DNA from: Leptospira bouyouniensis
GTDB taxonomy: Bacteria > Spirochaetota > Leptospiria > Leptospirales > Leptospiraceae
Length of the DNA: 64,000 nucleotides
Assembly: GCF_004769525.1 (NCBI RefSeq)
Contig: NZ_RQFT01000008.1
Location: 62,001-126,000 of the forward strand
Direction: 5' to 3'
The notes under the pieces were generated by a model, which made no database searches, had not been told where the DNA came from, and saw nothing but the letters and a program-made list of their open reading frames with translations. Positions 53,435 through 63,051 of this stretch are shown in pieces. The translations under genes and the position numbers were made by a program. The first letter of the stretch is position 1; each line of letters begins with the position of its first letter.

Positions 53435-54337
53435 ATGGATTCCCTTCAAAAAGCAGATATTACAATCATTGGTGGAAGTTATTCAGGACTTTCTGCTGCA
53501 CTTACCCTTGTTCGATCTTTACGAAATGTTCTCGTTATTGATTCCGAAAGGCCATGTAATCAAAACACACCTTTCTCACATAATTTCATTACACACGATG
53601 GGATCAAACCGAGTGAAATAAGACAAAAAGCATTATCAGATTTAAATGAATACAAAACCTTCAAACTACAATTAGGTGAAGCTACTTCGATTCAAAAAAA
53701 AGGTTCTGGATATTTAATCAAAGGGAATGGATTGAATGAAATCCAAACTGATAAAATCATTTTTGCGACTGGTGTCAAAGATTTATTACCAGAGATACCT
53801 GGTTTTGCACAAGCTTGGGGGAAAACTGTCATCCACTGTCCTTATTGCCACGGATATGAATATGTAGGGAATCAAACTGGATTATGGATGAATGAAGAAG
53901 GAGTATACGAACATGCTAAATTTCTAAAACACTGGTCAAAAGAAATTACCATTTTTACAAATGGCCCAGTGCAATTTTCCACGGAAGAGGTAAACAAAAT
54001 TGAATCAGAAGGAATTGCGATTCAAACCGAACCAGTCATGGAACTAATCCAAAAGGATGGGAAAATTTCAGGATTGTTATTCCAATCAGGGAAAAATTTC
54101 CCACTCCAAACATTATATTCAAAAATACCGATTGTTCAACATTCAAAATTACCGGAAGAACTTGGATGTAAACTTCTGCCAAGTGGACTTATTGATGTGT
54201 CTCCATTTTATGAAACAAGTATTTCGGATGTCTATGCCGTGGGAGACATGGCATCCATGTTTCGCTCCGTAGCACATGCCGTACACTCAGGGAATTTGGC
54301 AGCCTCAAAGCTCAACAGAACAATGATATTGTCTTAA
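53435..54337 (+). CDS. Thioredoxin-reductase-like FAD oxidoreductase
   Basis: 300 residues. FAD-binding ITIIGGSYSGLSAAL, redox-active CxxC in IHCPYCHGYEY, and a C-terminal FAD motif DVYAVGDMASMF. The CPYCHGYE version is typical of the thioredoxin-reductase-like enzymes found beside regulators in many bacteria rather than true TrxB; the usual NADPH-binding GxGxxA motif is not obvious. Substrate unknown. 38 bases after the upstream gene. Confidence 0.82.
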   Translation: MDSLQKADITIIGGSYSGLSAALTLVRSLRNVLVIDSERPCNQNTPFSHNFITHDGIKPSEIRQKALSDLNEYKTFKLQLGEATSIQKKGSGYLIKGNGLNEIQTDKIIFATGVKDLLPEIPGFAQAWGKTVIHCPYCHGYEYVGNQTGLWMNEEGVYEHAKFLKHWSKEITIFTNGPVQFSTEEVNKIESEGIAIQTEPVMELIQKDGKISGLLFQSGKNFPLQTLYSKIPIVQHSKLPEELGCKLLPSGLIDVSPFYETSISDVYAVGDMASMFRSVAHAVHSGNLAASKLNRTMILS

Positions 54338-55024
54338 TTACACTTCTTCTACAAAGTACGGTCTTGTATATTCGCGGACGATCTCTACCACAAATCGTCC
54401 CCAGGATTTTGGGTCTTCTTGTGAGATGTTCACTTGTTTGATTTTTGGAAAATAAGCAGTTGGTTTGAATACGGTATGGGTGAGTTCCAATGCCCTGAGG
54501 TAATTGTCCAATCGTTTCACTTTCACAAAATTGATGATTTCTGTTTGGATTTTTTCTTTTGGGAGGTATCCCACGATGATCATACGTGGGAATAGGTTTT
54601 TTTTGAGTAGGCCAATGAAGTCTTCAAAACTATCCACTCGGTCGATAAAACCTTCATAGGCACCACCCCCAAGGTTCATGATTTGTGTCACAATGTCCAT
54701 GGAAAAGGAAACCCCTTCCATCGTTGACATATCGGAAATGATCACAAGCCCTTCGTCTGGTTGGAACACTTTGAACATATCAGCACCTTTAAAGTGCCGT
54801 CGGAGGAGTTTGGCGGCAGAAACATCGATTTCTTGCGCTTTCGCCAATAGTACCTTCCCTTGCGGATCCAATATGGGATCTCGGGTAATGAGATACCGCT
54901 TTTTTACGGCATTTTGGTTCATGACTCGAAAGGCCTTTACTTTTTCCTCAATTTCATCTAGAGTTGAGTAGCCAATTTTGAGTACATTTTCCCGTTTTCT
55001 TTTGCCGATGTCTGTTTCTTCCAT
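54338..55024 (-). CDS. Conserved leptospiral protein of unknown function
   Basis: 228 residues, cytosolic. Segments such as [20 protein letters not shown] and [20 protein letters not shown] suggest a mixed alpha/beta fold; no catalytic motif is visible. Convergent with the FAD oxidoreductase gene, with stop codons abutting (54337/54338). Function not assigned. Confidence 0.65.
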   Translation of the reverse strand: MEETDIGKRKRENVLKIGYSTLDEIEEKVKAFRVMNQNAVKKRYLITRDPILDPQGKVLLAKAQEIDVSAAKLLRRHFKGADMFKVFQPDEGLVIISDMSTMEGVSFSMDIVTQIMNLGGGAYEGFIDRVDSFEDFIGLLKKNLFPRMIIVGYLPKEKIQTEIINFVKVKRLDNYLRALELTHTVFKPTAYFPKIKQVNISQEDPKSWGRFVVEIVREYTRPYFVEEV

Positions 55025-55107
55025 GAAAGCTTGGTGCCTAAATCTTTGTATTGCTTATCCTATGGCAATTCAGCCAATGTATAGCATATTTTTGTCTAAG
55101 GTATAAA

Positions 55108-55512
55108 ATGCGGTTCAAATTTTACCCACTCCTGTTCTACTCGTTTTTATTTGGTTGTTCCTCCGTCGATTTTATTCCAGAACCTGATTTTCGCCCAAAT
55201 GATCATCGTTATAGGGTGCAATCTTGGCAAGATGTGGAAATTCTGAGAGAAAGGCCCAAAAAACTCTTTAAAATCGTTGGAGAGATCATTATACGGAATA
55301 CAGAGGATCTCACTTGGGAAGAGTACGAACCAAGGCTGAAAAAAGAAATGTTTCAGCGTAAAATTGATGGAGTTTGGATGACGGAAAAAAACCAATCCAC
55401 GATTGACAATCTTTCTGTTCATACCATGGACCAAAAAGGAAGGACTACAAATTCCTTTCTGCAACAATCAAACCTTCCTTATTGGAAAGGATATGCATTT
55501 CGTTATAAATAA
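55108..55512 (+). CDS. Putative lipoprotein
   Basis: 134 residues from ATG 55108 with AAGG 7 bases upstream; the longer in-frame reading lacks a ribosome site. Lipoprotein signal MRFKFYPLLFYSFLFGCSS (Cys17). The mature part has a basic-acidic mixed sequence (RPKKLFKIVGEIIIRNTEDL). No family recognised. Followed after 3 bases by the DUF1285-like gene. Confidence 0.68.
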   Translation: MRFKFYPLLFYSFLFGCSSVDFIPEPDFRPNDHRYRVQSWQDVEILRERPKKLFKIVGEIIIRNTEDLTWEEYEPRLKKEMFQRKIDGVWMTEKNQSTIDNLSVHTMDQKGRTTNSFLQQSNLPYWKGYAFRYK

Positions 55513-55515
55513 ACT

Positions 55516-56007
55516 ATGCCACGAAAATTCGATTCTGAAATTTATATCTCCCCTAATGATGAGTGGATCTTCCGAGGGAATCCCATTGAAAAAGAAGAAA
55601 TCCTCACATATTTTCGCAATAACTTACACGGAAATGAAAAAGGAGTCTATATTGAAAATACTTTCGGTGAACTTTCCGAGCATGGTTACATCAAAATCGA
55701 TGGATTTCCATGCCATGTATTACATATAGAAGTTTCTGAAAGTGAGATTATCTTCCTCACAGATGATGGTCGTAGTTATCCGTTTGGGGAATTTGAGATC
55801 TACGAAACAAAAGACGGCGGAATTTTAGGTCTTCGTTCTTCGGAGGAAAAAATCAAATACCGATTCACTTGGAATGCAGCAAAAGAATTGTCAGATCTTT
55901 TGACAGACGAGGATGGAATTACGTATTTGGATTGGAAGGGTGTGAAAATGGAGATCCCTAAATATACAGGAGAGGTAGTTGTTCCTCTCCCCACTGACTA
56001 CAGTTAA
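55516..56007 (+). CDS. DUF1285-like protein
   Basis: 163 residues. The N-terminal EIYISPNDEWIFRGNPIEKE, then EILTYFRNNLHGNEKGVYIE and FPCHVLHIEVSESEIIFLTD, follow the DUF1285 pattern, whose members are small cytosolic proteins of unknown function. Paired with the lipoprotein gene upstream; overlaps the convergent TPR gene by 4 bases. Confidence 0.7.
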   Translation: MPRKFDSEIYISPNDEWIFRGNPIEKEEILTYFRNNLHGNEKGVYIENTFGELSEHGYIKIDGFPCHVLHIEVSESEIIFLTDDGRSYPFGEFEIYETKDGGILGLRSSEEKIKYRFTWNAAKELSDLLTDEDGITYLDWKGVKMEIPKYTGEVVVPLPTDYS

Positions 56008-56501
56008 TTGGAAGGAGCTTCCTCATCGGCTTTTAGTTCCCGCCAAAGTTCATTCGCTTCCATAAAATCTTTTTTTAAGGAAAGTGCTTTGTGAAGGTAT
56101 TGTAAGGACCTTTCCGGGCGGTTCCAAAGTTTGTACAGAGTTGCTAAGTTGAAATAGGAAATATGAGGGGCATCGTTTCTCTCACAACGTACTGATTTTT
56201 TTAACCAATACACAGCTTCTTTGTCATTACCCATTCTAAGCAGTAAAACACCGATTTCGTTACATGGATTGCCATATTCATGATCCAAACTAACGGCTTT
56301 GTAATACGAAGCCAAAGCATCACTCCACAAACCGAGTGCGTTTTGGACAAGTCCCAAGTAAAAATATGCTTCCTCTGATTCTTCCAATTCTAAACTGGAA
56401 CGAAGGTGGAATTCGGCACGGTCTAAATCACCGATTTTAAAATGGTCTTTTGCTAAATCTAAAGAAAGTTGGAAAGAACTTGAAGACAAAGAGATCCTCA
56501 C
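56004..56501 (-). CDS. TPR-repeat protein
   Basis: 165 residues made of about four tetratricopeptide repeats (LDRAEFHLRSSLELEESEEA, LWSDALASYYKAVSLDHEYG, NDKEAVYWLKKSVRC, RPERSLQYLHKALSLKKDFM). Cytosolic scaffold-type protein; partner unknown. Downstream of dxs by about 50 bases on the same strand. Confidence 0.78.
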   Translation of the reverse strand: MRISLSSSSFQLSLDLAKDHFKIGDLDRAEFHLRSSLELEESEEAYFYLGLVQNALGLWSDALASYYKAVSLDHEYGNPCNEIGVLLLRMGNDKEAVYWLKKSVRCERNDAPHISYFNLATLYKLWNRPERSLQYLHKALSLKKDFMEANELWRELKADEEAPSN

Positions 56502-56553
56502 CTGTTTTCTTTCATTTTCGGATGTCTTAAAAATCTCCTTGAAAACTTATTTT

Positions 56554-58443
56554 TTATTTTTGCAAAAGTGAATGTAAATCCTCAGCAATTTGAGACGCAC
56601 TCAAACGGTAGTGTTCTAAAATTTGGTTTCTTTCTCCATGGTGGATGGGTTCCAAAGGAAGGGCAAATGTCTTTAAAAACTTACCAATAAGAGAATTTGG
56701 AATTTCGTTCAAAAGGTAACCAGAAGCTCCTGCGTGAAGGTAACTCTCGTCTAAAATTACAAATTGTTTGGTTTTTGTGATGTAGGAATGTACAAGATCT
56801 TTGTCGTAAGGTCTTAACCAAAACAAATCAATCACGGATACAGAAATCCCTTTTGTTTTTAAAATCTCAGCAACCTGTTTGGCTATGGGTAACATAAAAC
56901 CAATAGAAAGTATCAATAAATCGTTTCCCTCGGAAATCACCCTTGCCTTTGCTTTTGTGACTTGGTTTGGAGTTTCGAACTTTAACTCTCGTAAGTCGCC
57001 ATTATCTTTTGGAAAACGAATCGCAATGGGATGATCCGTATAATCTTTCATAAAATGGAGGCAATCGATGATGTCTTGTGCTGAACTTGGTACTAAAATG
57101 TCCATATTGGGAAGACCAGCAAGATACCCTAAATCTGATAATCCTTGGTGGGTTTCTCCATCGGGTCCCACAATCCCTGCCCGATCGATAACAAATCTAA
57201 CAGGTAAGTTCATAAGGGAAACGTCTTCTACCAACTGGTCAAGTGCTCTTGTTAGAAAGGTAGAATAGATGCACATATAAGGAATGGCGCCGCCGTTTGT
57301 CATGGCACCAGCAAAGGCAACTGAGTGTTGTTCGGCGATACCCACATCAAAAGTATGGTTTGGGTAAGTTTCGTGGTAATCACGTAAACCTGAACCTTCA
57401 ATCATAGCGGGTGTGATGACTGCAATGCGTTTATCTTTGTTAGTTAAATCAATCAGAGTTTTTCCGACAATTTTTGAAAGACCAATTTTATTGGCATCGG
57501 CAGATGCCATTTTACCAGATTCTTTGTTAAACGGCGTGACTCCATGGTATTTAATTGGATCTGCTTCTGCGGGTTTGTATCCTTTCCCTTTTTGTGTGAG
57601 AACATGTAGAAGGACTGGGCCCTGAATTTTAGAGAGGTTTTGCAACATATGCACAACTCGGTTCACATCGTGCCCATCAATCGGTCCAAAGTATGTAAAT
57701 CCCAAATCCTCAAAGAGTCCACCTGGACGCATCATAAAATGTTTAAAAGAAGTTTCCATATTATGGGCTAATGCCTGCAAGGCGGGCCCAATCAAAGGAA
57801 TCCATTTTAAAAAACTATAAAAGGCGGTTTTTCCTTTATTGTACACTTGAGAAGATATGATTCGATTGAGATAATTGGAAATGGAGCCGACATTTTTGGA
57901 GATCGACATGTAGTTGTCATTTAAGATGACAAGCATATTCGGTTTGATATGCCCACCATGGTTCATGGCTTCCAACGCCATACCAGTGGCAATGGATGCG
58001 TCACCGATGACAGCAGCGACTTTGTAAGTTTCCCCCATTAAATCTCTGGCGCATGCTTCTCCTAAGGCTTGGGAGATGGAAGTGCCTGCGTGTCCTGTGT
58101 TGTATAAATCATATTTGGATTCTTCGCGTTTGGGAAACCCAGAGAGGCCTAACCATTTGCGCACAGTAGGTAGTTCTTTTTTGCGACCTGTAAGGATCTT
58201 ATGTGGGTAAGTTTGGTGACCAACGTCCCAAATGATTTTATCTTTTGGGGTTTGGAAGACATAGTGGAGGGCTACTGTGAGTTCCACAACTCCGAGGTTA
58301 CTTGCAAAATGCCCCCCCACATCCGAGAGGGTGTCGATGATGTATTCCCTGACGTCATGGCAGACGGCAGGGAGGTCGGTTTCCTTTAGGGTTCTAAGGT
58401 CTTCTGGGAAATTGATTTTGTCGAGATATGGATACGATGGCAT
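56554..58443 (-). CDS. dxs: 1-deoxy-D-xylulose-5-phosphate synthase
   Basis: Thiamine-diphosphate enzyme condensing pyruvate and glyceraldehyde-3-phosphate, first step of the MEP isoprenoid pathway. 629 residues, full length. DVGHQTYPHKILTGR, the TPP motif VIGDASIATGMALEAMNHGG with LNDNYMSIS, and TFDVGIAEQHSVAFAGAM are diagnostic. Starts 7 bases after the adenylate cyclase stop, so the two are cotranscribed. Confidence 0.96.
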   Translation of the reverse strand: MPSYPYLDKINFPEDLRTLKETDLPAVCHDVREYIIDTLSDVGGHFASNLGVVELTVALHYVFQTPKDKIIWDVGHQTYPHKILTGRKKELPTVRKWLGLSGFPKREESKYDLYNTGHAGTSISQALGEACARDLMGETYKVAAVIGDASIATGMALEAMNHGGHIKPNMLVILNDNYMSISKNVGSISNYLNRIISSQVYNKGKTAFYSFLKWIPLIGPALQALAHNMETSFKHFMMRPGGLFEDLGFTYFGPIDGHDVNRVVHMLQNLSKIQGPVLLHVLTQKGKGYKPAEADPIKYHGVTPFNKESGKMASADANKIGLSKIVGKTLIDLTNKDKRIAVITPAMIEGSGLRDYHETYPNHTFDVGIAEQHSVAFAGAMTNGGAIPYMCIYSTFLTRALDQLVEDVSLMNLPVRFVIDRAGIVGPDGETHQGLSDLGYLAGLPNMDILVPSSAQDIIDCLHFMKDYTDHPIAIRFPKDNGDLRELKFETPNQVTKAKARVISEGNDLLILSIGFMLPIAKQVAEILKTKGISVSVIDLFWLRPYDKDLVHSYITKTKQFVILDESYLHAGASGYLLNEIPNSLIGKFLKTFALPLEPIHHGERNQILEHYRLSASQIAEDLHSLLQK

Positions 58444-58450
58444 TGAAACT

Positions 58451-60778
58451 TCATGTTGCCGCCTTTTGGAGTGGCCGCTTCATTTTCTCCATATCTTCTG
58501 GGTTTGTGATTCCAAGCAATTCGTAAATCCGAACAGGTTGGGTTTTTCCTTTTACGCGCACCAAATCGAGTTCTCTTGTCACCACTCTGTCTTTCACTTT
58601 TTCATACGTGTATTCTGAGATGATGATATTTGTGGTGTACATTTTATTCGAACCTTCCAATCGGGAGCCTAGGTTGATCGTATCACCCATACATGTGTAT
58701 TCCATCCTATGAGAGGAACCCATGTTCCCAACAACAGCTGGACCAGAGTTGAGTCCGCAACCAATGTCGATCACTGGAACGTTTCGTTCTGCCCATTTTT
58801 GTTGGAGTACTTTTAAATGATCTAGTTGGGCAAGGGCAGCTACGCATGCATAATAAGCATGGTCTTCCAAAGGTACAGGTGCACCCCAGAAAGCCATGAT
58901 GGCATCACCCATGTACTTATCAATGGTTCCCTTATATTCAATGATGATGTCTGTCATCGCTGAAAGGTATTCGTTGAGTAACTTCACAAGATCCTCTGGA
59001 CCCAATTGTTCAGAGATGGTTGTGAACCCGCGAACGTCAGAGAAAAAGATGGTAATTTCTCGTTTGGAACCACCAAGCGCAAGATTGTCAGGGTGTTTGA
59101 GGAGTTCATCCACAACATCCTTTGAAACGAATTTGGAGAAAGTCTGGCGGATGTATTTTACGTTTTCTTCTTCCGTTAAAATCCTAAAACCAATGATGGC
59201 CACAAATACGACGATTTGTTCGATGGTTACGGAAGGTAATACCGTGATCAAGTTGAAAGATTGGAAAATATAAAGTGCTGCGATTACATAGAGTAATAAC
59301 TGAGTTAACATGATCGCAAATCCAATATGTGTTTTCACTCTTGGTTGCAAAAATCCGATCATCACACCAAGTCCAACATAAATGAGAAAAATTCCCCAGT
59401 TTGGGACTGTGGATAAAAAGTCTTGGTTTAGAATCGTATTAACTGCATGTGCGTGGTGTTCAATCCCAGACATGTCACCAAACGGAGATAAGTGGGAGTC
59501 TTTCGAAGCTCCACGACCTGTTGCATAATACATGGCAACAAGAAATATTTTGTTATTAATTTGATTGGCTTCGAGTAATTCTTGATTCCAATCATTGGTT
59601 ACTTCGAAGATTTCATTTTGTTTGAATGAATACCTTCCACCCACAAAATTGATTTCCATTTGGCCTTCCCAATCAATAGGAATGACCACTTCCCTATTTT
59701 CATTCGGGACATGCATGACATCACGTTCTTCAAATTTACGTGCCTTAACATTGAATTCTCGAATAATTTTGTTTGGGATGTTCTTGAGTTTTACATAATG
59801 GCCCATGTTGACTTCAACATCGGTTTGAACATTGATTCCATAATACTGGCAAACAATGAGTAAATCGATTGAAGGGAAGTATTCCGTTTCTCTATCTCGT
59901 CCAGAATTATAAACCTTAACAACAAGTGGCATTTTTCTGTTGAGGCCTGATTCATCTTTTTTTACGTTCGCAAAACCAAGACCAGCTGATAGTTCGCCAA
60001 TTGGCTCAATTGGTGGTTGGGGGAATTTCACCCAAGAAATCCCAGCATCATTTTCATCGATGACATTTTTAATTTGGAACTTTCTAAGGATATCAATTCG
60101 TTTCTCTAAATTGAGAACAGCTTCTTTCGATTCCGCACTGACTTCCATAGGGTAGTCAAATAAAACATTGCGATTTTTTTGCAATGCAGCGACCATCTCT
60201 TCTGTTTGGCCAGGTTTATAATCTACGAAGAAAATATCGAACATCAGAATGTTGTTCGATTCTTTAAACGTTTCAATGATGTCAGCGTAATAACTCCATG
60301 GGAGTGGCCAAGTACCTTGTAGTTTTTCTAATGATTCAGTTGTGATACCAATGATATTGATATCTTTTCGCGCTTTGGCTGGAGGTTGGTATTGGATATA
60401 CTCGATCCTACCTGTATCACCTTCGCTCTCTGTTTTAGTATTTGTACCTCTTAAAAATTGAAACCTAAACGAAATGGAATTTTCTTCCAACTCTTTAAGA
60501 GGTTGGAATGTGTTTACCATTGTGTACATAAAAATTGCGATCACATATGATAACCAAATAGCACCTGACTTTTGTTTGTCTTTCGAAACCTTTTCAATGA
60601 TTTTGTATACAAAGTAGGATGAAGCGAGAAGGAGTAACATCCCACCGATTAGGAAGGAATACTCGTATACCCATCCTGTCATCAGAACAGAAACGATCAC
60701 ACCAAGTGATCCTAGGGTGGCGACGGCAACACTGAGGTAATCTAAAATCGAAAGCGATTTTGATTCTTTGTCGGACAT
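58451..60778 (-). CDS. CHASE2-type membrane adenylate/guanylate cyclase
   Basis: 775 residues. Two N-terminal membrane helices, a long extracytoplasmic CHASE2-like sensor (about 75-440: IIGITTESLEKLQGTWPLPW), three further helices (about 450-545), and a C-terminal class III cyclase (about 575-750) with ITIFFSDVRGFTTISEQLG (metal Asp), YMGDAIMAFWGAP and GCGLNSGPAVVGNMGS. Makes cAMP or cGMP in response to an envelope signal. Cotranscribed with dxs. Confidence 0.92.
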   Translation of the reverse strand: MSDKESKSLSILDYLSVAVATLGSLGVIVSVLMTGWVYEYSFLIGGMLLLLASSYFVYKIIEKVSKDKQKSGAIWLSYVIAIFMYTMVNTFQPLKELEENSISFRFQFLRGTNTKTESEGDTGRIEYIQYQPPAKARKDINIIGITTESLEKLQGTWPLPWSYYADIIETFKESNNILMFDIFFVDYKPGQTEEMVAALQKNRNVLFDYPMEVSAESKEAVLNLEKRIDILRKFQIKNVIDENDAGISWVKFPQPPIEPIGELSAGLGFANVKKDESGLNRKMPLVVKVYNSGRDRETEYFPSIDLLIVCQYYGINVQTDVEVNMGHYVKLKNIPNKIIREFNVKARKFEERDVMHVPNENREVVIPIDWEGQMEINFVGGRYSFKQNEIFEVTNDWNQELLEANQINNKIFLVAMYYATGRGASKDSHLSPFGDMSGIEHHAHAVNTILNQDFLSTVPNWGIFLIYVGLGVMIGFLQPRVKTHIGFAIMLTQLLLYVIAALYIFQSFNLITVLPSVTIEQIVVFVAIIGFRILTEEENVKYIRQTFSKFVSKDVVDELLKHPDNLALGGSKREITIFFSDVRGFTTISEQLGPEDLVKLLNEYLSAMTDIIIEYKGTIDKYMGDAIMAFWGAPVPLEDHAYYACVAALAQLDHLKVLQQKWAERNVPVIDIGCGLNSGPAVVGNMGSSHRMEYTCMGDTINLGSRLEGSNKMYTTNIIISEYTYEKVKDRVVTRELDLVRVKGKTQPVRIYELLGITNPEDMEKMKRPLQKAAT

Positions 60779-60868
60779 AGAGCCTCTTTATTCGTTTAGG
60801 AATTTCCGACCATTCTCTCGGATTTTTTAAAGAGACTCAAATGTTTTTGAGTGATTCGGGAAAAAAAT

Positions 60869-61669
60869 TTAAGTAATTGATGCCCGAATTTTTGAAATGT
60901 AATCTGCCAAAACATCTTTTGTTTTGGGGGAGTTTTGCCCATTCTCTTCTATGACTCGTTGGATGGCTGATCCAATGATGATTCCATCAGCATACCCTGC
61001 AATTTGGTTTGCCTGCTCAGGGGTTGAGATGCCAAATCCAGCACAGATGGGTAATTGGATGGTATCTTTTAAGAATCGAATCCTTTCCTTTAAGTCCACA
61101 GAAAATTCACGGCGTTCCCCAGTCACACCAAACGATGTAACATAGTAAATGAAACCAGTTGAAGTTTTCTTCAAAGATTCGATGCGTTTTTTGGTCGAAG
61201 CTGGAGTTACCAAATGAATCAAATCCATGTCCCTCTTTCTTAATTCATGGAAAAGAGTTTCACTTTCCTTCGTATCAAATGGTAAATCAGGGATCACAAG
61301 ACCCACAACACCCGCTTCCTTTGCCCGATCTAAAAATGTTTGGATTCCACAATGGTAAATGGGATTAAAATATGTAAGATACACAAGTGGAGTTTCTTGT
61401 TTGTGCAAATGGATCTCTTTTGTGACACGAAAGATTTCATCAAAAGAGAATTTGTTTTTTAATGAACGTGCCACTGCTCTTTGGATCACAGGTCCATCTG
61501 CCACTGGGTCCGAAAAAGGGATTCCTAATTCTAAAATGTCAGCCCCATTATCTAAGATGGTTTTTCCAAATTCAATGGAATCATTGTAGTTTGGATCCCC
61601 TAAAGTGAAATAAGGAATAAATGCAGACTTAAATTTCCCACTGTTAAAAAGATCTTTTATTTTGCTCAT
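60869..61669 (-). CDS. trpA: Tryptophan synthase alpha chain
   Basis: Cleaves indole-3-glycerol phosphate to indole, which is channelled to TrpB. 266 residues. AFIPYFTLGDPN, DILELGIPFSDPVADGPVIQ (catalytic Glu) and a C-terminal GFGISTPEQANQIAGYADGI, then IIGSAIQR, are family motifs. The ATG overlaps the trpB stop by 4 bases. Confidence 0.96.
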   Translation of the reverse strand: MSKIKDLFNSGKFKSAFIPYFTLGDPNYNDSIEFGKTILDNGADILELGIPFSDPVADGPVIQRAVARSLKNKFSFDEIFRVTKEIHLHKQETPLVYLTYFNPIYHCGIQTFLDRAKEAGVVGLVIPDLPFDTKESETLFHELRKRDMDLIHLVTPASTKKRIESLKKTSTGFIYYVTSFGVTGERREFSVDLKERIRFLKDTIQLPICAGFGISTPEQANQIAGYADGIIIGSAIQRVIEENGQNSPKTKDVLADYISKIRASIT

Positions 61670-62856
61670 TTACTTCTTTCACCTAACAATCGCAATACTT
61701 CAGTAACATCTTTGTCACCACGACCCGACAAACAGATAATAAGATCTTTCTTTTTCCCTAAATCTTTGGCCACTTCTCTTGCTACATGAAATGCATGTGC
61801 GGTTTCCAATGCAGGGATGATTCCTTCTATACGTGTGACTTCTAAAAAGGAGTCTAATGCTTGTTCATCGGTCACCATACGATAATCAACTCTTTTGGTT
61901 TGAGAGAGGAATGCGTGTTCTGGACCAACACCTGGGTAATCAAGCCCTGCTGATACAGAATGTGCTGGGACAATTTGCCCTCCTTCATCTTGAATGATGA
62001 GAGTTTTAGTTCCATGTAAAAATCCAGTTTTCCCATATGTTAACGTCGCAGAGTGTTCACCTGGTTTTGGACCAAGCCCACCTGCTTCCGCACCATATAT
62101 AGCAACATGTTTGTCTTTCAAAAATGCATGAAACATCCCAATTGCATTCGATCCACCACCCACACAGGCAACGATTGCATGGGGGAGTTTATGATTTTGT
62201 TTTTTGAATTGAGACTTTGCTTCCTTACCAATGATAGATTGTAAATCTCTCACGATTGTCGGGAAAGGATGAGGTCCAATAGCAGATCCGACGATATAAT
62301 GAGTTGTGGAAACATTCAATGCCCAATCTCGCATAGCTTCACTTGTTGCTTCTTTGAGTGTGGCTTCACCGGCAGTAACTGGTAAAATTTTGGCACCTAA
62401 CATCTCTATTTTTTTAGCATTGAGATTTTGTCTTTCAACATCCACCGCTCCCATATAAACAACGGTTTCCATTCCAAACATAGCACCAACGGTCGCAGTG
62501 GCGAGTCCATGTTGACCTGCACCAGTTTCAGCAATAATTCTTTTTTTGCCCATAAACTTAGCAATTAATGCCTGTCCGATGGCATTATTGATTTTATGTG
62601 CACCTGTATGATTTAAATCTTCTCTTTTGAGCCAAATTCGAGCACCTCCCCAATGTTTGGTGAGACGTTCTGCATATGTTAAAGGACTAGGTCTTCCGAC
62701 ATAGTTTTGTAAGTAAAACTCTAATTCTTTTTTGAACTTTTTACTTTTCTTTAACTTTTGATAGGTGGATTCAAGCTCTTCTAGAGCCTCGGTTAGAATT
62801 TCTGGTGAGTATCTGCCACCAAATTCTCCAAAATATCCAGGTTGGTTTTTGCCCAT
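61666..62856 (-). CDS. trpB: Tryptophan synthase beta chain
   Basis: PLP enzyme that joins indole and serine. 396 residues from ATG 62854-62856 (MGKNQPGYFGEFGGRYSPEI); a TTG three codons upstream is possible. The PLP lysine lies in HTGAHKINNAIGQ; GGGSNAIGMF binds the PLP phosphate. The YFGEFGGR start is highly conserved. The leader upstream has G/C-rich inverted repeats. Confidence 0.96.
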   Translation of the reverse strand: MGKNQPGYFGEFGGRYSPEILTEALEELESTYQKLKKSKKFKKELEFYLQNYVGRPSPLTYAERLTKHWGGARIWLKREDLNHTGAHKINNAIGQALIAKFMGKKRIIAETGAGQHGLATATVGAMFGMETVVYMGAVDVERQNLNAKKIEMLGAKILPVTAGEATLKEATSEAMRDWALNVSTTHYIVGSAIGPHPFPTIVRDLQSIIGKEAKSQFKKQNHKLPHAIVACVGGGSNAIGMFHAFLKDKHVAIYGAEAGGLGPKPGEHSATLTYGKTGFLHGTKTLIIQDEGGQIVPAHSVSAGLDYPGVGPEHAFLSQTKRVDYRMVTDEQALDSFLEVTRIEGIIPALETAHAFHVAREVAKDLGKKKDLIICLSGRGDKDVTEVLRLLGERSK

Positions 62857-63051
62857 ATGTCCCAAGATAGAGAGATAGGCGAATATGAAAACTGCTTCTT
62901 GTGGGGAAAGTGGGGGATTTTTTGGTAGATTTCCCCGCCCGTATCGAACTGGGTGGGGTTATCCACCCGCCACCCAATGACCTCTGTTTATCACATCACT
63001 TGATTTTATCTACTAGTTCTTATGAACTTAAAAAAAATTCTGAAACAAAGT
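62857..63051 (-). promoter_or_regulatory. trpBA leader with competing G/C-rich stems
   Basis: 195 bases between proS and trpB, with G/C clusters unusual here. GGGTGG (62951-62956) can pair with CCACCC at 62963-62968 or at 62970-62975. GGGGAAA (62903-62909) can pair with TTTCCCC (62930-62936). These mutually exclusive stems look attenuator-like, but no U-run follows on the transcribed strand and no Trp-codon leader with a good start is visible. Confidence 0.4.

Noticed and set aside
62771..62977. An open frame overlapping the trpB start with four Trp codons in eleven residues, resembling a Trp leader peptide
   Set aside because: The Trp cluster is simply the shifted reading of the conserved GYFGEFGGRY segment of TrpB, and the frame starts at a TTG with a poor site.
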